Shown here one piece after another: positions 1 through 10,540 of a DNA stretch of 64,000 bases. A program made the position numbers and the translations under genes. This DNA is from Lepidostoma basale (taxonomy: Eukaryota > Arthropoda > Insecta > Trichoptera > Lepidostomatidae), in contig JAHDVF020001225.1 in NCBI GenBank assembly GCA_022606425.2, positions 496,001 to 560,000 on the forward strand, written 5' to 3'. The notes beneath the pieces were generated by a model. The model ran no database searches. It was given only the letters and a program-made list of their open reading frames with translations, and was not told where the DNA came from. Position 1 is the first letter of the stretch, and each line of letters begins with the position of its first letter.

Positions 1-78
1 AGTACTCGTATTTCCGCAAAAACAATGATTTATATATTATATAATTAAACCCATAACACCGTTTGAGAAATCCTTTAA

Positions 79-207
79 CTAAACTAACTAATAATATAAT
101 AATAAATTGGATAATTTATAAAGCGCCATTTTTATGAATTACTCATCTCAAGGGCGCTGTAGAAGATTCTCCGTTTTATCAACCTGATAATAATAATAAT
201 AAAAATA
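79..207 (-). repeat. CR1-like LINE 3' UTR with stem-loop and TAA-rich tail
   Basis: On the minus strand this reads AGCGCCC..GGCGCT around a short spacer (122-158), then about 30 bases, then a (TTA)n-rich tail. The same AGCGCC..AAGGGCGCT arms recur near 15.2, 23.5, 24.4 and 40.5 kb with different spacers. I read it as the 3' end of the CR1-like LINE. Confidence 0.6.
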
Positions 208-231
208 ATGATAAGAAAAAATTATAAACAT

Positions 232-795
232 ATTAAGTATGAGGGCTGCACTTGACGAAGTCGATCAGCCCTTCCTGTCAGGAAATGATAATTTGAAGAG
301 GTGCGTTTTGAGTCTCGATCTAAACTCTGTTTGATTCTCAATGCACTTAAGGTCTGCTGGAAGACTGTTCCAGGCTGAAGGGTCGGCTACCGCGAAGACT
401 CGGTCGCCAAAGTTTGTGCTTGGACAGCGTTTTGACACAGTCAATCTACCGATCGCAGAAGACTTAGCTGATCGCAATGTAGACTGTCTAGCATTCAGGT
501 TCTCGTTGATGCAGAGTTCAGATATATAAGCTTGTGCCATTCCATGCAACGCCTTATAGACTGTCCAGCAGAGCTTGTATTGTATCCTTTCTAAACATTT
601 CAGCCAATGGAGCTCCTTAAGATGCTGTGTTATGTGACAACTCTTTGGCACACCCCTTATCAGTCTTGCTGCTGCATTGAATGCAGACTGGAGTTTATTT
701 GTTTGCTGTTTGAGGATGTTGGCGTAGACACCATTGCAGTAATCTAGTCGGGACACGACGAAGGAATTGATTAACTTTTTAAAACTATCAATCAA
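232..795 (-). pseudogene. CR1-like LINE reverse transcriptase, C-terminal fragment
   Basis: A 176-residue open frame (265-795) matches the region after the RT domain of CR1/L2-type LINEs. Visible landmarks in order are SRLDYCNGVYA, NAAARLIRG, LKELHWL with KALHGMAQAYISELC, NFGDRVFAVADPSAWNSLP and a final RLKTHLFKLSF. The RT core and endonuclease are absent, so the copy is 5'-truncated. The frame itself has no internal stop, which suggests modest age. The 3' UTR runs down to about 232 and recurs at 41945-42010. The exact clade (CR1, L2 or Daphne) is not resolved. Confidence 0.75.
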
Positions 796-799
796 CTAA

Positions 800-1440
800 C
801 CATCACGCAGTTTTCTGGAGGGGTAGACACTTAGGGTGGACTGCCATACTGCTCTGTTATTACATCTATTTTTCTTCCTCGACATTCATACATCGTAACA
901 TACACGTTCGTCGATTTTTCCGACTTGATCGGCCGACAGAGGTGGCCGCCTTTAAATATTTGATTGAGTTGGTCATGCCATGCTTTTCTTTTTCTTCCAC
1001 GGCTTCTCTTTCCATTCACTTTCTTCTCTTGTCTATTCATTCCGTTTGTCCGTACCATCTCAGGAATCCTTTTTTTTAAATTCACTTATGATGACATCAT
1101 CTGCCTTACATTTGAAGACTACAGAGGAAAAACAAGGAATGTCAGTTAAATTTTAAAATGAATGTAATAATGCCATCTAGCGGCATTTGTACGTATCTAC
1201 CCACAGTAAAATGTGTCATCGACTATGGCCAGATAATCGATTGTTAATTGCTAAGAAATATATAGACTTTGATAAGCTTTATTCTCAATTCATTCAAATT
1301 AATCTTCTACTGACATTCCTTGTTTTTCCCCTGTAGTCTTCATTTGTTCCTTACTTCGTCATTCAGTTTTCTATCATATATCATTTTCCTGCACATTCTT
1401 CTCGGTGATCTAATTTCTACTGAATTTTTTCTATTTTCAT
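800..1440 (-). pseudogene. RTE-a LINE 3' fragment, interrupted by a MITE
   Basis: The minus strand begins with the family 3' end (AACCATCACGC on the plus strand). It decodes to a decayed RTE-a C-terminus with KKVNGKRSRGRKRKAWHDQLNQI (831-1085). Family sequence resumes after the MITE at about 1346-1440. Confidence 0.6.
1114..1341. mobile_element. MITE with about 33-bp terminal inverted repeats, 4-bp TSD
   Basis: The ends begin GAAGACTACAGAGGAAAAAC and the right end is its reverse complement apart from one mismatch over about 33 bases (1114-1146 against 1309-1341). ATTT flanks both sides (1110-1113, 1342-1345). There is no coding capacity. It sits inside an RTE-a copy and is therefore younger than that copy. 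The superfamily is not identified. Confidence 0.75.
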
Positions 1441-1545
1441 GCTTGTTTTGCCAGCAAATTAGATAGGCAAAACATGTCATTTACATAAAATTTTATAAAA
1501 CATCTAGAAATTAGACGTTTTCCTTCATATCACTATGATTAGTTA
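1441..1545 (+). repeat. PLE/HHR family-7 remnant
   Basis: It carries the decayed motif GGCAAAACATGTCATTTACA, followed by the family tail CTAGAAATTAGACGTTTTCC. Better-preserved copies are at 16.4, 33.2, 38.3 and 48.0 kb. Confidence 0.5.
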
Positions 1546-1983
1546 GTTAGTACGTTGAAGCTTTATAAATCTAAAACGTAAACTGCAATCATAATTGAGA
1601 TTTAAAAATAAATTGTAACAATAACTCTTCACATTCACTCTGTAACAATGCACGAGAAGAATTCTGGAGGGAAGAATACAAGAAAAAAAAACACGTACCG
1701 AACAGAGGTTCCCGACCGTAAATCAAAAGGCCCTGTGTATGTGCGAATGATATAAATTATTTCTAATGCCGTCCCTGCAAACTTGGCCGAGTTGAATGTC
1801 GTGTGGGCATTTTTCAAAGTAATGGCTGAACATTCTTCGTTGCTGAGAGCCTTCCCTAGCCCGCAATATCTCTAGAAAAATCTACGAGACTTTTTGAATC
1901 TGTTGTTTGAAATATTCCTAATAATATACTCTCGGCTCTTCGAGCTATTCAATAGCTGGACTTGTTGAATGCCATAATTTATT

Positions 1984-2960
1984 AGATTTTCTAACGTACG
2001 TGGACACATCGCAGATATAATTAATATAATAGATGGCGCTAGTGTAGATTGAACTAAAAAATGTGAAGAGTTTCTCAACATTGTAGCATATATACATATT
2101 CCAAAAAAATGTCAGACGTGGTGGTCGTAAAAAGTGTGAAATGGGGAATGTTGTTAACATAAAGCGATCGCTTAATCCAACCAATGACAGGTCATAAGTC
2201 CTGTAAGCGCCTCGAGCACATATTCTGCGTATACAAATACTGGATTTTACCCATTGCGGGTAAATCATTTTTAAGGATTCATTGTATCTCAATAGAGACG
2301 AAGATGTAAATTGTTTTCTGGGAATATAATATGATGGCCGAGGCGCTTACAGGACTTATGACCTGTCATTGGTTGGGTTTAGCGATCGCTTTATGTTTAA
2401 CAACATTTCCCATTCTGCCCTTCTTACGACTACCACGGCTGACAAATTTTTGGAAGTTGTATATATGCTTAGATTCCACGCCTATCTTTACATTTTTTAG
2501 TTCACTCTACACTAGCGTTGATTCCCACTATGATGTCCCACTAAGATTGGGAAGCATTAAGCACAAAATCTTTATTAATGCATTGTGAAAGGCTTTGCAA
2601 TTATCGTATGTGGATATATCGCAGATATAATTAATATAATAGATGGCGCTAGTGTAGATTGAACTAAAAAATGTGAAGAGTTTCTCAACATTGTAGAATA
2701 TATAAATATTCCAAAAATTTGTCAGACGTGGGGGTCGTAAGAAGGGCGGAATGGGGAATATTGTTAACATAAAGCGATCGCTTAACCCAACCAATGACAG
2801 GTCATAAGTCCTGTAAGCGCCTCGACCACCATATACTGTTCCTAGAAAACAATTTACATCTTCATTTCTATTGAGATACAATTAATCCTTAAAAATGATT
2901 TACCCACAATGGGTAAAATCCAGTATTTGTCTACAAGTATTTGTATATATTCAAAATTTT
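1984..2960. repeat. R531 repeat, three copies in alternating orientation
   Basis: A minus copy (about 1984-2245), a plus copy (about 2266-2600) and a minus copy (about 2605-2960) lie back to back. All share the core ACAGGACTTATGACCTGTCA with TTGGTTGGGTT, the GCGATCGCTT subfamily marker and the edge ATTGTATCTCAATAGAGACG. The reading frames here are repeat translations and not genes. Confidence 0.75.
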
Positions 2961-3004
2961 ATAATTAATACGTGTGAAAACCTCTGTTTTCTAGAAGTAT
3001 TATT

Positions 3005-3195
3005 ATAATTTATGGGAAATGACATGCTTGAGCGACACCATATGGAGGAACAAATTAATACATGCTAACCGAAAGAAAAGTCAGGATTTACAAGACATGC
3101 GTCCGCCCCATCATGACGTATGGGATAGAAGTCAGAGCCGATACCAATAGGATTAAGAACCTTCTCAGAGTAGCAGAAATTCACACTGTATTCAC
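3005..3195 (+). pseudogene. LINE-GAA fragment
   Basis: It decodes to ERKVRIYKTCVRPIMTYGIE and RIKNLLRVAEI, the thumb-like region after the RT core, as at 42.9 and 62.6 kb. Both ends are truncated. Confidence 0.6.
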
Positions 3196-3379
3196 TTCTT
3201 ATATTTACATAACAAGATATTTTATTTCTACTGCGTTCTGCTTTCGTTTTTCTTTAAACGGTTCCAAGCTTTGCTTCCCTGAATATGGGCATTCTCCATA
3301 CGAGTATATGAGATTAGTTATAAAGTAAATAAACTATGATGCGAACAAGGAAAATATGAATTGACCAAATTAATTAAAT

Positions 3380-3800
3380 TTATGATTTAATTGTATCTCA
3401 ATAGAGACGAATATGCAAATCGGAAACTGAATACGGTTGATCAAGGTGTTTACAGAACTTATGACCTGTCATTGGTTGGGTTAAGCGCACGCTTTTATGT
3501 AATTACAACATTCCCCATTCCACCTTTCTTTATGACCATGTCTGACAAATTTTTGGTATGTGTTGAAGTCCTATGCCAGATTTCACATGTCAGTTTCAAT
3601 GTGTTATCTATGAAGATTTTGATTACATATGTTAATCTTTTTAAAATTACTCTATATATAATCTACATACTAACGCCATCTATGGAGATTTATGTTTATT
3701 AAGCATTAAGCAGAACATATTTTTAACTCAACTAACCACGGTGGGTGAAATACAGTATTCGTATACAAGTAGGAATAAGTATACATTCACAAAAAATAAT
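3380..3800 (+). repeat. R531 repeat copy
   Basis: It starts at the edge ATTGTATCTCAATAGAGACG and contains the GCGCACGCTT subfamily marker. The CCACGGTGGGTGAAATACAG edge follows at about 3735. Confidence 0.65.
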
Positions 3801-3824
3801 TAAATTTAAGCTATATGGAAAATG

Positions 3825-3935
3825 CTAGAGAGGGGTGTAAGGATAGAGATAGTGGTCTCATTCTATCTGCCTACCCTTTCGGAGAAACGGCGTGATGGTT
3901 GATTGCTGTTGTTGTAATAATATATACCCCAATTT
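3825..3935 (+). repeat. RTE-a 3' end with GTT-type tail
   Basis: The last codons of RTE-a (CTGCCTACCC, then GGCGTGATGGTT) are followed by a TTG-rich tail. It is heavily 5'-truncated. Confidence 0.6.
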
Positions 3936-4369
3936 ATAATAAGATATTAAAGCAAATTTTAAGGCTTATAAGGCAACATACTTTTTCTTCACATTTGGAA
4001 AAAAAACTGTTATTTAATTTATAAACAGAATTTCAAAGTTTATCAAAAAGTAAAAGTTTTTAATGTATTGTATAATATTTTATTCAAATAAATGTTAAAC
4101 TTTACATAAAGTAAGTGTCCCCTACTGAAATGTTTAAAATCAAAGTTATTATTTTGGTATAATTTTTTTATCAATTATAAACAGAATTCGAGATGTAAGA
4201 AAATTTAGCTAGTCTCCTCTTAATAAAGAATAAATTTTCCAATCGATATGATTCTAAACTTTGTTTAAAAGTCACCTTGTCTAGACAAGGACGAATCATA
4301 TTCAAATTCAGTATCCAAATTATCTATCAATATAATTTCAAAAGATTCTCCAAAGTCATTTTAAGCTTC
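3936..4369. other. AT-rich stretch, nothing recognised
   Basis: Very AT-rich DNA without a usable reading frame, tail or repeat that I can match elsewhere in the window. Confidence 0.5.
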
Positions 4370-4373
4370 TTAA

Positions 4374-5169
4374 CCGTCGCGTTGCCATGTGGTCAATTGA
4401 GTTTCCACTGCCAATTTAAAGTTGATTTTCTTAAAACCTATAGACCCTAATATTATAAAAAAAAATTGTAATCCTCCATTGAATTGTTCTCAATATTTCG
4501 TAATAAAAAAAGCAAAAAATTACTTCCTTCATCCCAAAAAAAAATATTTTTTAAGACTGCCCTCACCTTCATTCGTGTTAAGGTAGAATTTGTTTTGCTT
4601 ATATTTACAACTTTATCAAAAGTGACAAATACTTACTCGCTGTTTTGAACGTATTATAAATTATATGTTTGGCCTTTTCTCATACGTAATAATACCGATT
4701 GTGGACGGAAACCCAGCACGCAACTTAATAATATCAGAACTGTGAAAATATTAACACTTTACCAAAAGGGACAAATATTAATACGTACTCGTTGTCTTGA
4801 ACGTACTATACATTTTGCCTAGGTGCCTTTATCATACGTAAAATTATAGCGCCACGGCGCGGCGCGGCGCGGCGGGGCGAGACAAGTTCATACTTGGTGT
4901 CAGTTGTTCATATGCTGTAGCATTGCTGTTTCGTCATTCTATATCAGAAATCGCATGGTTCCAGAAAAAAATTAATAATGATATGTTTTTCAAATAATCC
5001 ATGTATGTTTTAGATATCGATCTATTTCTAATGAAATTCCCTACAAGATGACATAAATTAAATTTTGATTCATTGAGTCATATGCTTGATATTTATAGAT
5101 AAAGTTAGCGGTAAACTGAATTGACCACATGGGAGCGAGCGTTTTGTTTTGAACACGGTACGTTAAGGG
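4374..5169. mobile_element. Possible non-autonomous piggyBac-like element
   Basis: TTAA lies at both edges (4370-4373 and 5170-5173). The right end reads CCCTTAACGT inward and the left end CCGTCGCGTTGCC. A sub-terminal inverted repeat matches at 19 of 20 bases (4385-4404 CCATGTGGTCAATTGAGTTT, 5113-5132). The interior has a degenerate direct duplication (about 4589-4690 and 4750-4850) and a GC-rich tract at 4853-4882. No transposase is present. TTAA and CCC termini are piggyBac hallmarks, but the extreme ends match poorly. Confidence 0.5.
4853..4882. repeat. GGCGC pentamer tract
   Basis: Repeated GGCGC units form about 30 bases of almost pure G and C inside DNA that is otherwise strongly AT-rich. 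Confidence 0.8.
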
Positions 5170-5299
5170 TTAAATTAATACAATTGCATATTTAAAATAA
5201 ACCACTATTAAATGGAGGGAACGACATGGAAAATTGACTTTGGGATGGGATTTTGCAGGAATATAGCGCACCGAAGGGTCGTCCATAATATGGCCGAGC

Positions 5300-5416
5300 C
5301 ATAGAGGGCTCCCTCCACTTACCCGAAGCTGTTATAGGCGCAGCGGCGCCTTTCGTCAGCTTCACTCGTGCACTCCCTAGGCCCGTCCCCCGTCCACGAG
5401 GGACTTACGTTAAAAA
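5300..5416 (-). repeat. R1-clade element 3' terminus (truncated copy)
   Basis: On the minus strand it carries ACGTAAGTCCC.., GGCCTAGGGAGTGCACG and CCTATAACAGCTTCGGGT. These match the 3' end of the large R1-like element at 49.2 kb and the copy at 37.1 kb. It is only a 5'-truncated tail. Confidence 0.7.
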
Positions 5417-5483
5417 AAATTATTAATAAAAGATATATAAAAGATACTCGTAGCATAACGCATTTAGAGACATTGAATTGCAT

Positions 5484-5690
5484 TTAATTTCTGTGACTCC
5501 AGTTAACAATATTATTGATGTCCGACTGGAGGTGAAGACAGTCTTCAGGATTTTTAATTTCCAGGAATAATTTCAGATCATCGGCAAATAAAAGAAACCG
5601 CGAGAAGTTTATCACCTTCGCAATATCATTTATGAAAATGGTGAAGAGGAGTGGCCCTAAGTTTGAACCTTGTGGCTTCCCTGAATTTAC
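5484..5690 (-). pseudogene. LINE reverse transcriptase fragment with FADD motif
   Basis: The frame reads GKPQGSNLGPLLFTIFINDI (RT motif B) followed by FLLFADDLKLFLEI (catalytic FADD, motif C) and then SDINNIVNWSHRN. This is the palm of a Jockey/CR1-type RT. Motif A and everything upstream are missing. Residues encoded beyond 5690 are unrelated. Confidence 0.7.
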
Positions 5691-5991
5691 AAGAAAAGGT
5701 AAAAAGAAAAATAATATATGTACATTTGCAACCAAGGGGGACCCAGACCACATTTAAGAGAAAACATAAAAAACAATAATGCACAGCAGGACAGGAGGGA
5801 GAGAGGAGATGAAATTAAAGATGGGGGATATAAGATTTTTTTTTAATATGTGGAATATTCCTATGTGTATCATAGAAAATGTATACTATATATGTTTTAG
5901 AGAAGAAAAATAATGCAATGGAACCATGGAGGGGCAAGGGGCAAGTGATTTCACAAAACGGCAATGTTCGGATGAGACGGTTGGCCGAAGT

Positions 5992-6032
5992 AAAAAAAAA
6001 TGATAACAATAACAATAATAATAATAATAAAC
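5992..6032 (+). repeat. AAT microsatellite
   Basis: Runs of AACAAT and AAT units. The asparagine run of the overlapping frame is only this repeat. Confidence 0.8.
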
Positions 6033-6061
6033 CCGGACCAGGAGCAGCAGCCGTGATGACG

Positions 6062-6465
6062 TGGGGGTGGAGAGGCTTACGTCCCGCAGTCGATGGAAAC
6101 AAGCCAATTAAGAAGTACCCCCTAAGGGACGTCCATAGTCAAAGTAAGAATGCGCAATAGCCACCCAATTTCTAGAAACAAACCTTTTCAATTTTCACTG
6201 TTTCTTATGTATTAGAAATTTTGCCACCAGCATCAATAGCTAGGTGGCTGACCAGACACTTTCCCTTCTCTATTTCGCTGGCCGTTTGTTCTCCGGTTTA
6301 ATCCCGCGTAATGGGATTTTTATTTTAGCAAACGTTGAAAAGTTTTTAAAAAATCTAGAAATTTGGGAGCTATTACGCTTTCTTACTTTTACTTTAGATG
6401 ACTTTTAGAGGGTACTTCTTAATCAGCTCGTCCCAACGTAAGCCTCTCCACCCCATGCCATTCTT
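6062..6465. repeat. Fold-back pair of about 50-bp arms
   Basis: The left arm (about 6062-6122, GGGGTGGAGAGGCTTACGT and ATTAAGAAGTACCC) reappears inverted at about 6410-6462. The spacer is about 290 bp and is not recognised. Confidence 0.65.
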
Positions 6466-6639
6466 CTCGGTCTTTTGACAGTGTTCTCCAGGCCCTTCCC
6501 GCTATTCGATTAATATTATCGCTACACCTGGTAGGCTCTCTCCCGACACTTCTTTGGCCCAACCTTGGCCTCTATTCAGTAACCCTCTGGCTCCATATTT
6601 CACCATCACGTCAGCATACATGCCCAGCCCATTGTCATT

Positions 6640-6740
6640 TCACCGTCTTTCGTTTCTCTGACTCCTCACATGGCCGACATTCAATATTTGATTTCTTTGA
6701 TCGTGCCACGTTTTCCTCGGTCTTCTTCTATTGGTTAATA
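6640..6740 (-). repeat. RTE-a internal fragment
   Basis: It contains GACTCCTCACATGGCCGACA and TTCAATATTTGATT, the complement of the NVGHVRS region of RTE-a. Upstream LINE-like debris extends to about 6465. Confidence 0.5.
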
Positions 6741-6759
6741 TGTATTTTATTGGATACCC

Positions 6760-7320
6760 GAGCATCAATGGGTTAAAACGGCAATAACATTTTAAACTCG
6801 TTGAAAAATGATGATTTTACATCATATTGAAATAACGTATAACCGTTTCAAAACTAATATATAAACCAAATATTATTTAATACGTAATACAGAATTTTTT
6901 ATCATGTATAAAAACAACAAATTCCAAGTTTACATGTAAAAAAATATTTTCCCGCCCTATTGAATTCAACTTTGAAAAATAATATAAAAACTTCGTGTAA
7001 CCACAAAGCTCGCTGGAAAGTTATGACGACAATATTAATTTTGGCTTTGACTTTTATAAGCTTCTTATATTCAGGAATTTCAAAACCTTGTTTCGCGGAG
7101 TACACTTTGTGTCATACAATTTAATAAGTAAGTAACAGAATTCGTTACTGCTCGAGAATAGAACGAAAAAATACGACCACGTGTACACGAATAAATTAAA
7201 TTTTAAATCTGGAATTCCATTTTTAAAGCGTTATATTCTTTGTAACGGAAAAAATATAATACATACATGAAATAAAACGTTTTTCACATTCTTTGTAAAT
7301 ATGTATATGTGTAATACATA
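6760..7320. other. AT-rich stretch, nothing recognised
   Basis: Short frames only, without family resemblance or repeat ends that I can identify. Confidence 0.5.
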
Positions 7321-7324
7321 CGAA

Positions 7325-7720
7325 TGTTAATTTTATCTCAAAAGAGACGAAGTTGCAAACTGGAAACTGAATATGGTGATTAAGGTGTTTACAGGACTTA
7401 TGACCTGTCATTGGTTGGGTTAAGCGCACGCTTTATGTAATTACAACATTCCCCATTCACCTTTCTTATGACCACCATGTCTGACAAATTTTTGGAAGTT
7501 GTATATATGTTAATATCCAACACCACAATTCACATGTCAGTTTCAATGCGCCATCTATGAAGATTACATTTAAGCATTAAGCAGAAGATCTTTATAACGC
7601 AATGTGAAAGACTACCGCCTATTAACGCACTGCTAGATAACACCTGGAAATGTCACTCCAATTTATATGCTAACTTGGACCAGTTTTTGTTTTATACAAC
7701 ATTTTTATAATAACCTTGGA
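7325..7720 (+). repeat. R531 repeat copy
   Basis: It runs from TATCTCAAAAGAGACGAAG through ACAGGACTTATGACCTGTCA to AACTTGGACCAGTTTTTG. It is close to the full unit seen in the tandem array at 40.6 kb. Confidence 0.7.
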
Positions 7721-7799
7721 ATTCTACAGTGTTAATGCCTTAACCTTCAATAAAGAATGTAATAACGATTAAAAATTTATATTAAAAAAATATACAAAA

Positions 7800-8105
7800 A
7801 CAAGTGAATGTGTTATGAACAAAATAATGAAAGGGTCGTTAAGATGGTTTTGACACATGGAAAGAATGAGTGAAGACAGAATGGTGAAGAAGGTATATGT
7901 AAACGACGTGAACGGAGCTAGAAATAGAGGAAAACCGAGGAAAACGTGGCACCATTAAATCGATCAAATATTAAATGTCGGTCACGTGAGGAGTCGGAGA
8001 AATCGACGTGCGTGCATGACAAGATATATGAATGTTGAGGATTCGAGAGGAGTATGTCAGAAAAGAAAAATGTTGCAGTCCATTATTTCAATTGTTGGTT
8101 TTTGA
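7800..8105 (+). pseudogene. RTE-a LINE C-terminal remnant
   Basis: It decodes in pieces to the family C-terminus: GSLRWF.HMERMSEDRMVKKVYVNDVNGARNRG, then the NVGHVRSRRN and MNVEDSR region. Several stops and frame breaks are present. The tail is degenerate. Confidence 0.65.
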
Positions 8106-8461
8106 GTTAGTCAATATATTCGTAAAAATTTATTAAAAATATTTTATGTCAATTACCATAAAATTCCTTGAACAGTTTCTTGAAACAATTCGCACAGGTC
8201 TTAAATAAAATATTTGCCATTAAATCCTGAATAAATTACGCGAAGGACTCGACCGATGTAAGAATGTTGAGGAAGCGAAAGGAGTATGTCAAAAAAGAAA
8301 AATGTTGCAGCCTATTATTTTTGTTTTCCCCTTCGGAGACACGGTGCGATGGTTAGTTAGATAGTCAATATATTAGTAAAAACTTATTAAGAATAAACTC
8401 TGGAATGAAGCTATTACTTGGTGGTTTGACATATTTAAAAATAGAATTAAATACTTTTAAG

Positions 8462-8813
8462 AACGTTGTATAAAACCACTTTATTTTGAGTCAGGAGCGC
8501 CAACCGGTTTCACTCTGTAACGAGTTTCGTCAGGGCTATTATTACTATTCCACGCCAACGGACCCGCAGTGCCGAAATCACGATCGTAGAAACTTGTTTA
8601 TTAGCTCTGATGGGAATTTCATGGACAATAAAATCAAGAGTTTTATTTCTCTAAACATATGAATGTTTTGTGCAAATGTGATATAATATCTATAAACAAA
8701 CTGAGTGTCATTTAGCGATCTACTACACAAACTCAGTTTGTGCCGAAGCTCTTTACAGAGTGAAACCGGTTGGCGCTCCTGACTCAAAATAAAGTAGTTT
8801 TATACAACGTTAT
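8462..8813. mobile_element. PLE/HHR family-6 inverted dimer
   Basis: The two arms (about 8462-8520 and 8752-8813) are inverted near-copies of about 60 bp carrying TGAAACCGGTTGGCGCTCC and AAAATAAAGT. The centre holds a CR1-like fragment on the minus strand (about 8548-8625, compare 24548-24632). Sense strands point outward from the centre. Confidence 0.7.
8494..8540 (-). ncRNA. Hammerhead-ribozyme-like motif, canonical core
   Basis: The minus strand reads GCC, then CTGACGA (8527-8533), one A, a four-pair stem II (ACTC/GAGT), GAAAC (8507-8511), CG, then GTT. This fits a hammerhead core CUGANGA..GAAA with a two-pair stem III and GUU as the cleavage triplet. GCC before the core pairs with GGC after it as stem I. 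Activity is inferred only. Confidence 0.65.
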
Positions 8814-9199
8814 ATTAAGAATATTTTACGTCAATTACCATAAAATTCCTTGAACAGTTCCTTGGAACAATTCGCACAGGTCTCAAATAAAATATTTGTC
8901 ATTAATTCCTGAATAAATTACGCGAAGGACTCGACCTCTGGGCGCCATTTAAAGGATCCTTTAATCTAGGACGAACATAATGAAGTGACTCGCCCTACTT
9001 GATTGAAGAAAGGAGATTTATGCCGGCGTATAACTATACAGCGAGCGGGATGAACGGCTGAATTCACAAAATCGAATCGATCGGAATTCTACGGTGAGTA
9101 AAAATCACCATTTGATAGCTCAAGTGGTTACTTACGGACCATTGATTCTAAATAATACTGATTTTAATTAACGATTCGACTTTCAGATTTTGTGTACTA

Positions 9200-9757
9200 A
9201 GGCAACAGAGAATGGTGCAGTTAAAGTTGTCATCGCAAACAAAAGCCTATCCAAAAAAGCTAAGATGGCAGTGCATAATGGTTTTCTTGTGCCGATCCTT
9301 ACGTATGGAAGTGAAGCAAGGAACTGGCAAAAGAAGGATGAAAGTATAAAAAATGCAGTATAAATGAGATCTCTAAGACGAATGTGTGGAGATCTTCATA
9401 ATGGAGTGTCAAATGCAAGTATAAGAAAAGTGTTTTGATCAAAATAATGAAAGGATCATTAAGATGGTAAAGTGAAGACAGAATGGTAAAGAAGGTATAT
9501 GTAAACGGCGCGAACGGATCTAGAAAAAGAGGAAGGCTAAGGAAAGTGTGGCATGATCAAATCAATCAAATTTTAAATGTCGGTCACATGAGGAGTCGGA
9601 GAAATCGACGTGCGTGCATGACAAGATGTATGAATGTAGAGGAATCGAGAAAAGTATGTCAGGACAGAACAGTGTGGCGTTCCATTCTCTCTGCTTACCC
9701 CTCCGGGAGACGGCGTGATGGTTAGTTAGTTAGTTAGTTAGTTAGTTAAGAGAGAAA
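9200..9757 (+). pseudogene. RTE-a LINE C-terminal copy with (GTTA)n tail
   Basis: Pieces of the family C-terminus follow in order: NGAVKVVIANKSLSKKAKMA, YGSEAR.WQKKDES, MRSLRRMCGD, then an open frame (9483-9725) with MVKKVYVNGANGSRKRGRLR, NRRACMTRCMNVEESRK and VWRSILSAYPSG. The coding end runs directly into six or more GTTA units, an RTE-type 3' tail. Stops and small deletions make it non-functional. Confidence 0.75.
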
Positions 9758-9780
9758 TATTTGTTATAATTTAAAGATAA

Positions 9781-10540
9781 CTCACTAACTAACTAACCAT
9801 CACGCCGTCTCTCTGAAGGGGTAGGAAGAAAGAATGGACTACCACACTTTTCTTTCCTGAAAGGCCTCCTCCATTTGCTTCCATGTCATTCTGTCCTGCG
9901 CAGAATGCATCCAGGTTACTCCGACGTGTCCATTTAGATCATCCTTCCACCGTAGTTGTGGTCGCCCTGCACTTCTCCTCGCCGTCCAGCAGTCTCCTTG
10001 TCCACTTTTCATCTGAGCTTCTGGCTACGTGACCTTCCCATTGCCACCCGGTAGATGATGTCAGTGACCTTTGTTTTTTCTCTCACCGTATCGTTTCTGA
10101 CTCTGTCTCTTAGGCTTATTCCTAACATGGCTCTTTCCATGGCTCTTTGGGTCACTCGTAGTTTCTCGGCACTTTGTTTCGACAATGTAACAGTTTCAAG
10201 ACCATAAGTACCAACTGACAGAACGCAGGTTTCGTAGACTTTTCGTTTCAGGTTGATCGGTAATTTTTGGGTTTTGATGTAGCTCAGGTTTCCGAAAACT
10301 GTCCAGCTTAGTCCAATTCTTCTTTTCAGCTCTGCGATTTGGTTATCTCGGCCCAATCGAATATTGTGTCCCAGGTATATATATTCTTGGACATTCTCAA
10401 TTCTGTTGCCGCCCACGTTGATTTCAAGCTTTTCCGGACCCATCACCTTGGTCTTTGCCAGGTTCATATTCAAACCTACATATTTGGATACATATTTTAG
10501 TTCTTTCAGCCCTGCCCATTGCCATTTTAGAGTCGCCACC
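9781..10540 (-). pseudogene. Second RTE-like LINE, RT C-terminal region
   Basis: The open frame at 10009-10539 (176 residues) begins past the RT core. It shows MNLAKTKVMGPE, YIYLGHNIRLGRDNQIAELK, RRIGLSWTVFGNLSYI, KVYETCVLSVGTYGLETVTL and DRVRNDTVREKTKVTDI. This is the classic connection and thumb region of insect RTE-like elements. The remaining C-terminus continues to about 9800 with frame breaks and ends at its own GTTA tail, abutting the tail of the previous copy head-on. It differs from RTE-a and is a separate family. Confidence 0.75.

Larger units (their letters stand above)
8106..8940. repeat. Direct duplication split by a PLE fold-back
   Basis: A block of about 125 bp (about 8126-8251, ending GCGAAGGACTCGACC) recurs at about 8814-8938 with a few differences. 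An RTE-a 3' end precedes the first block, and another lies between it and the PLE insertion. I infer a tandem duplication later opened by the PLE element at 8462-8813. Confidence 0.65.

Noticed and set aside
4853..4882. CpG-island promoter
   Set aside because: About 30 bases of pentamer repeat inside a putative transposon, with no downstream gene.
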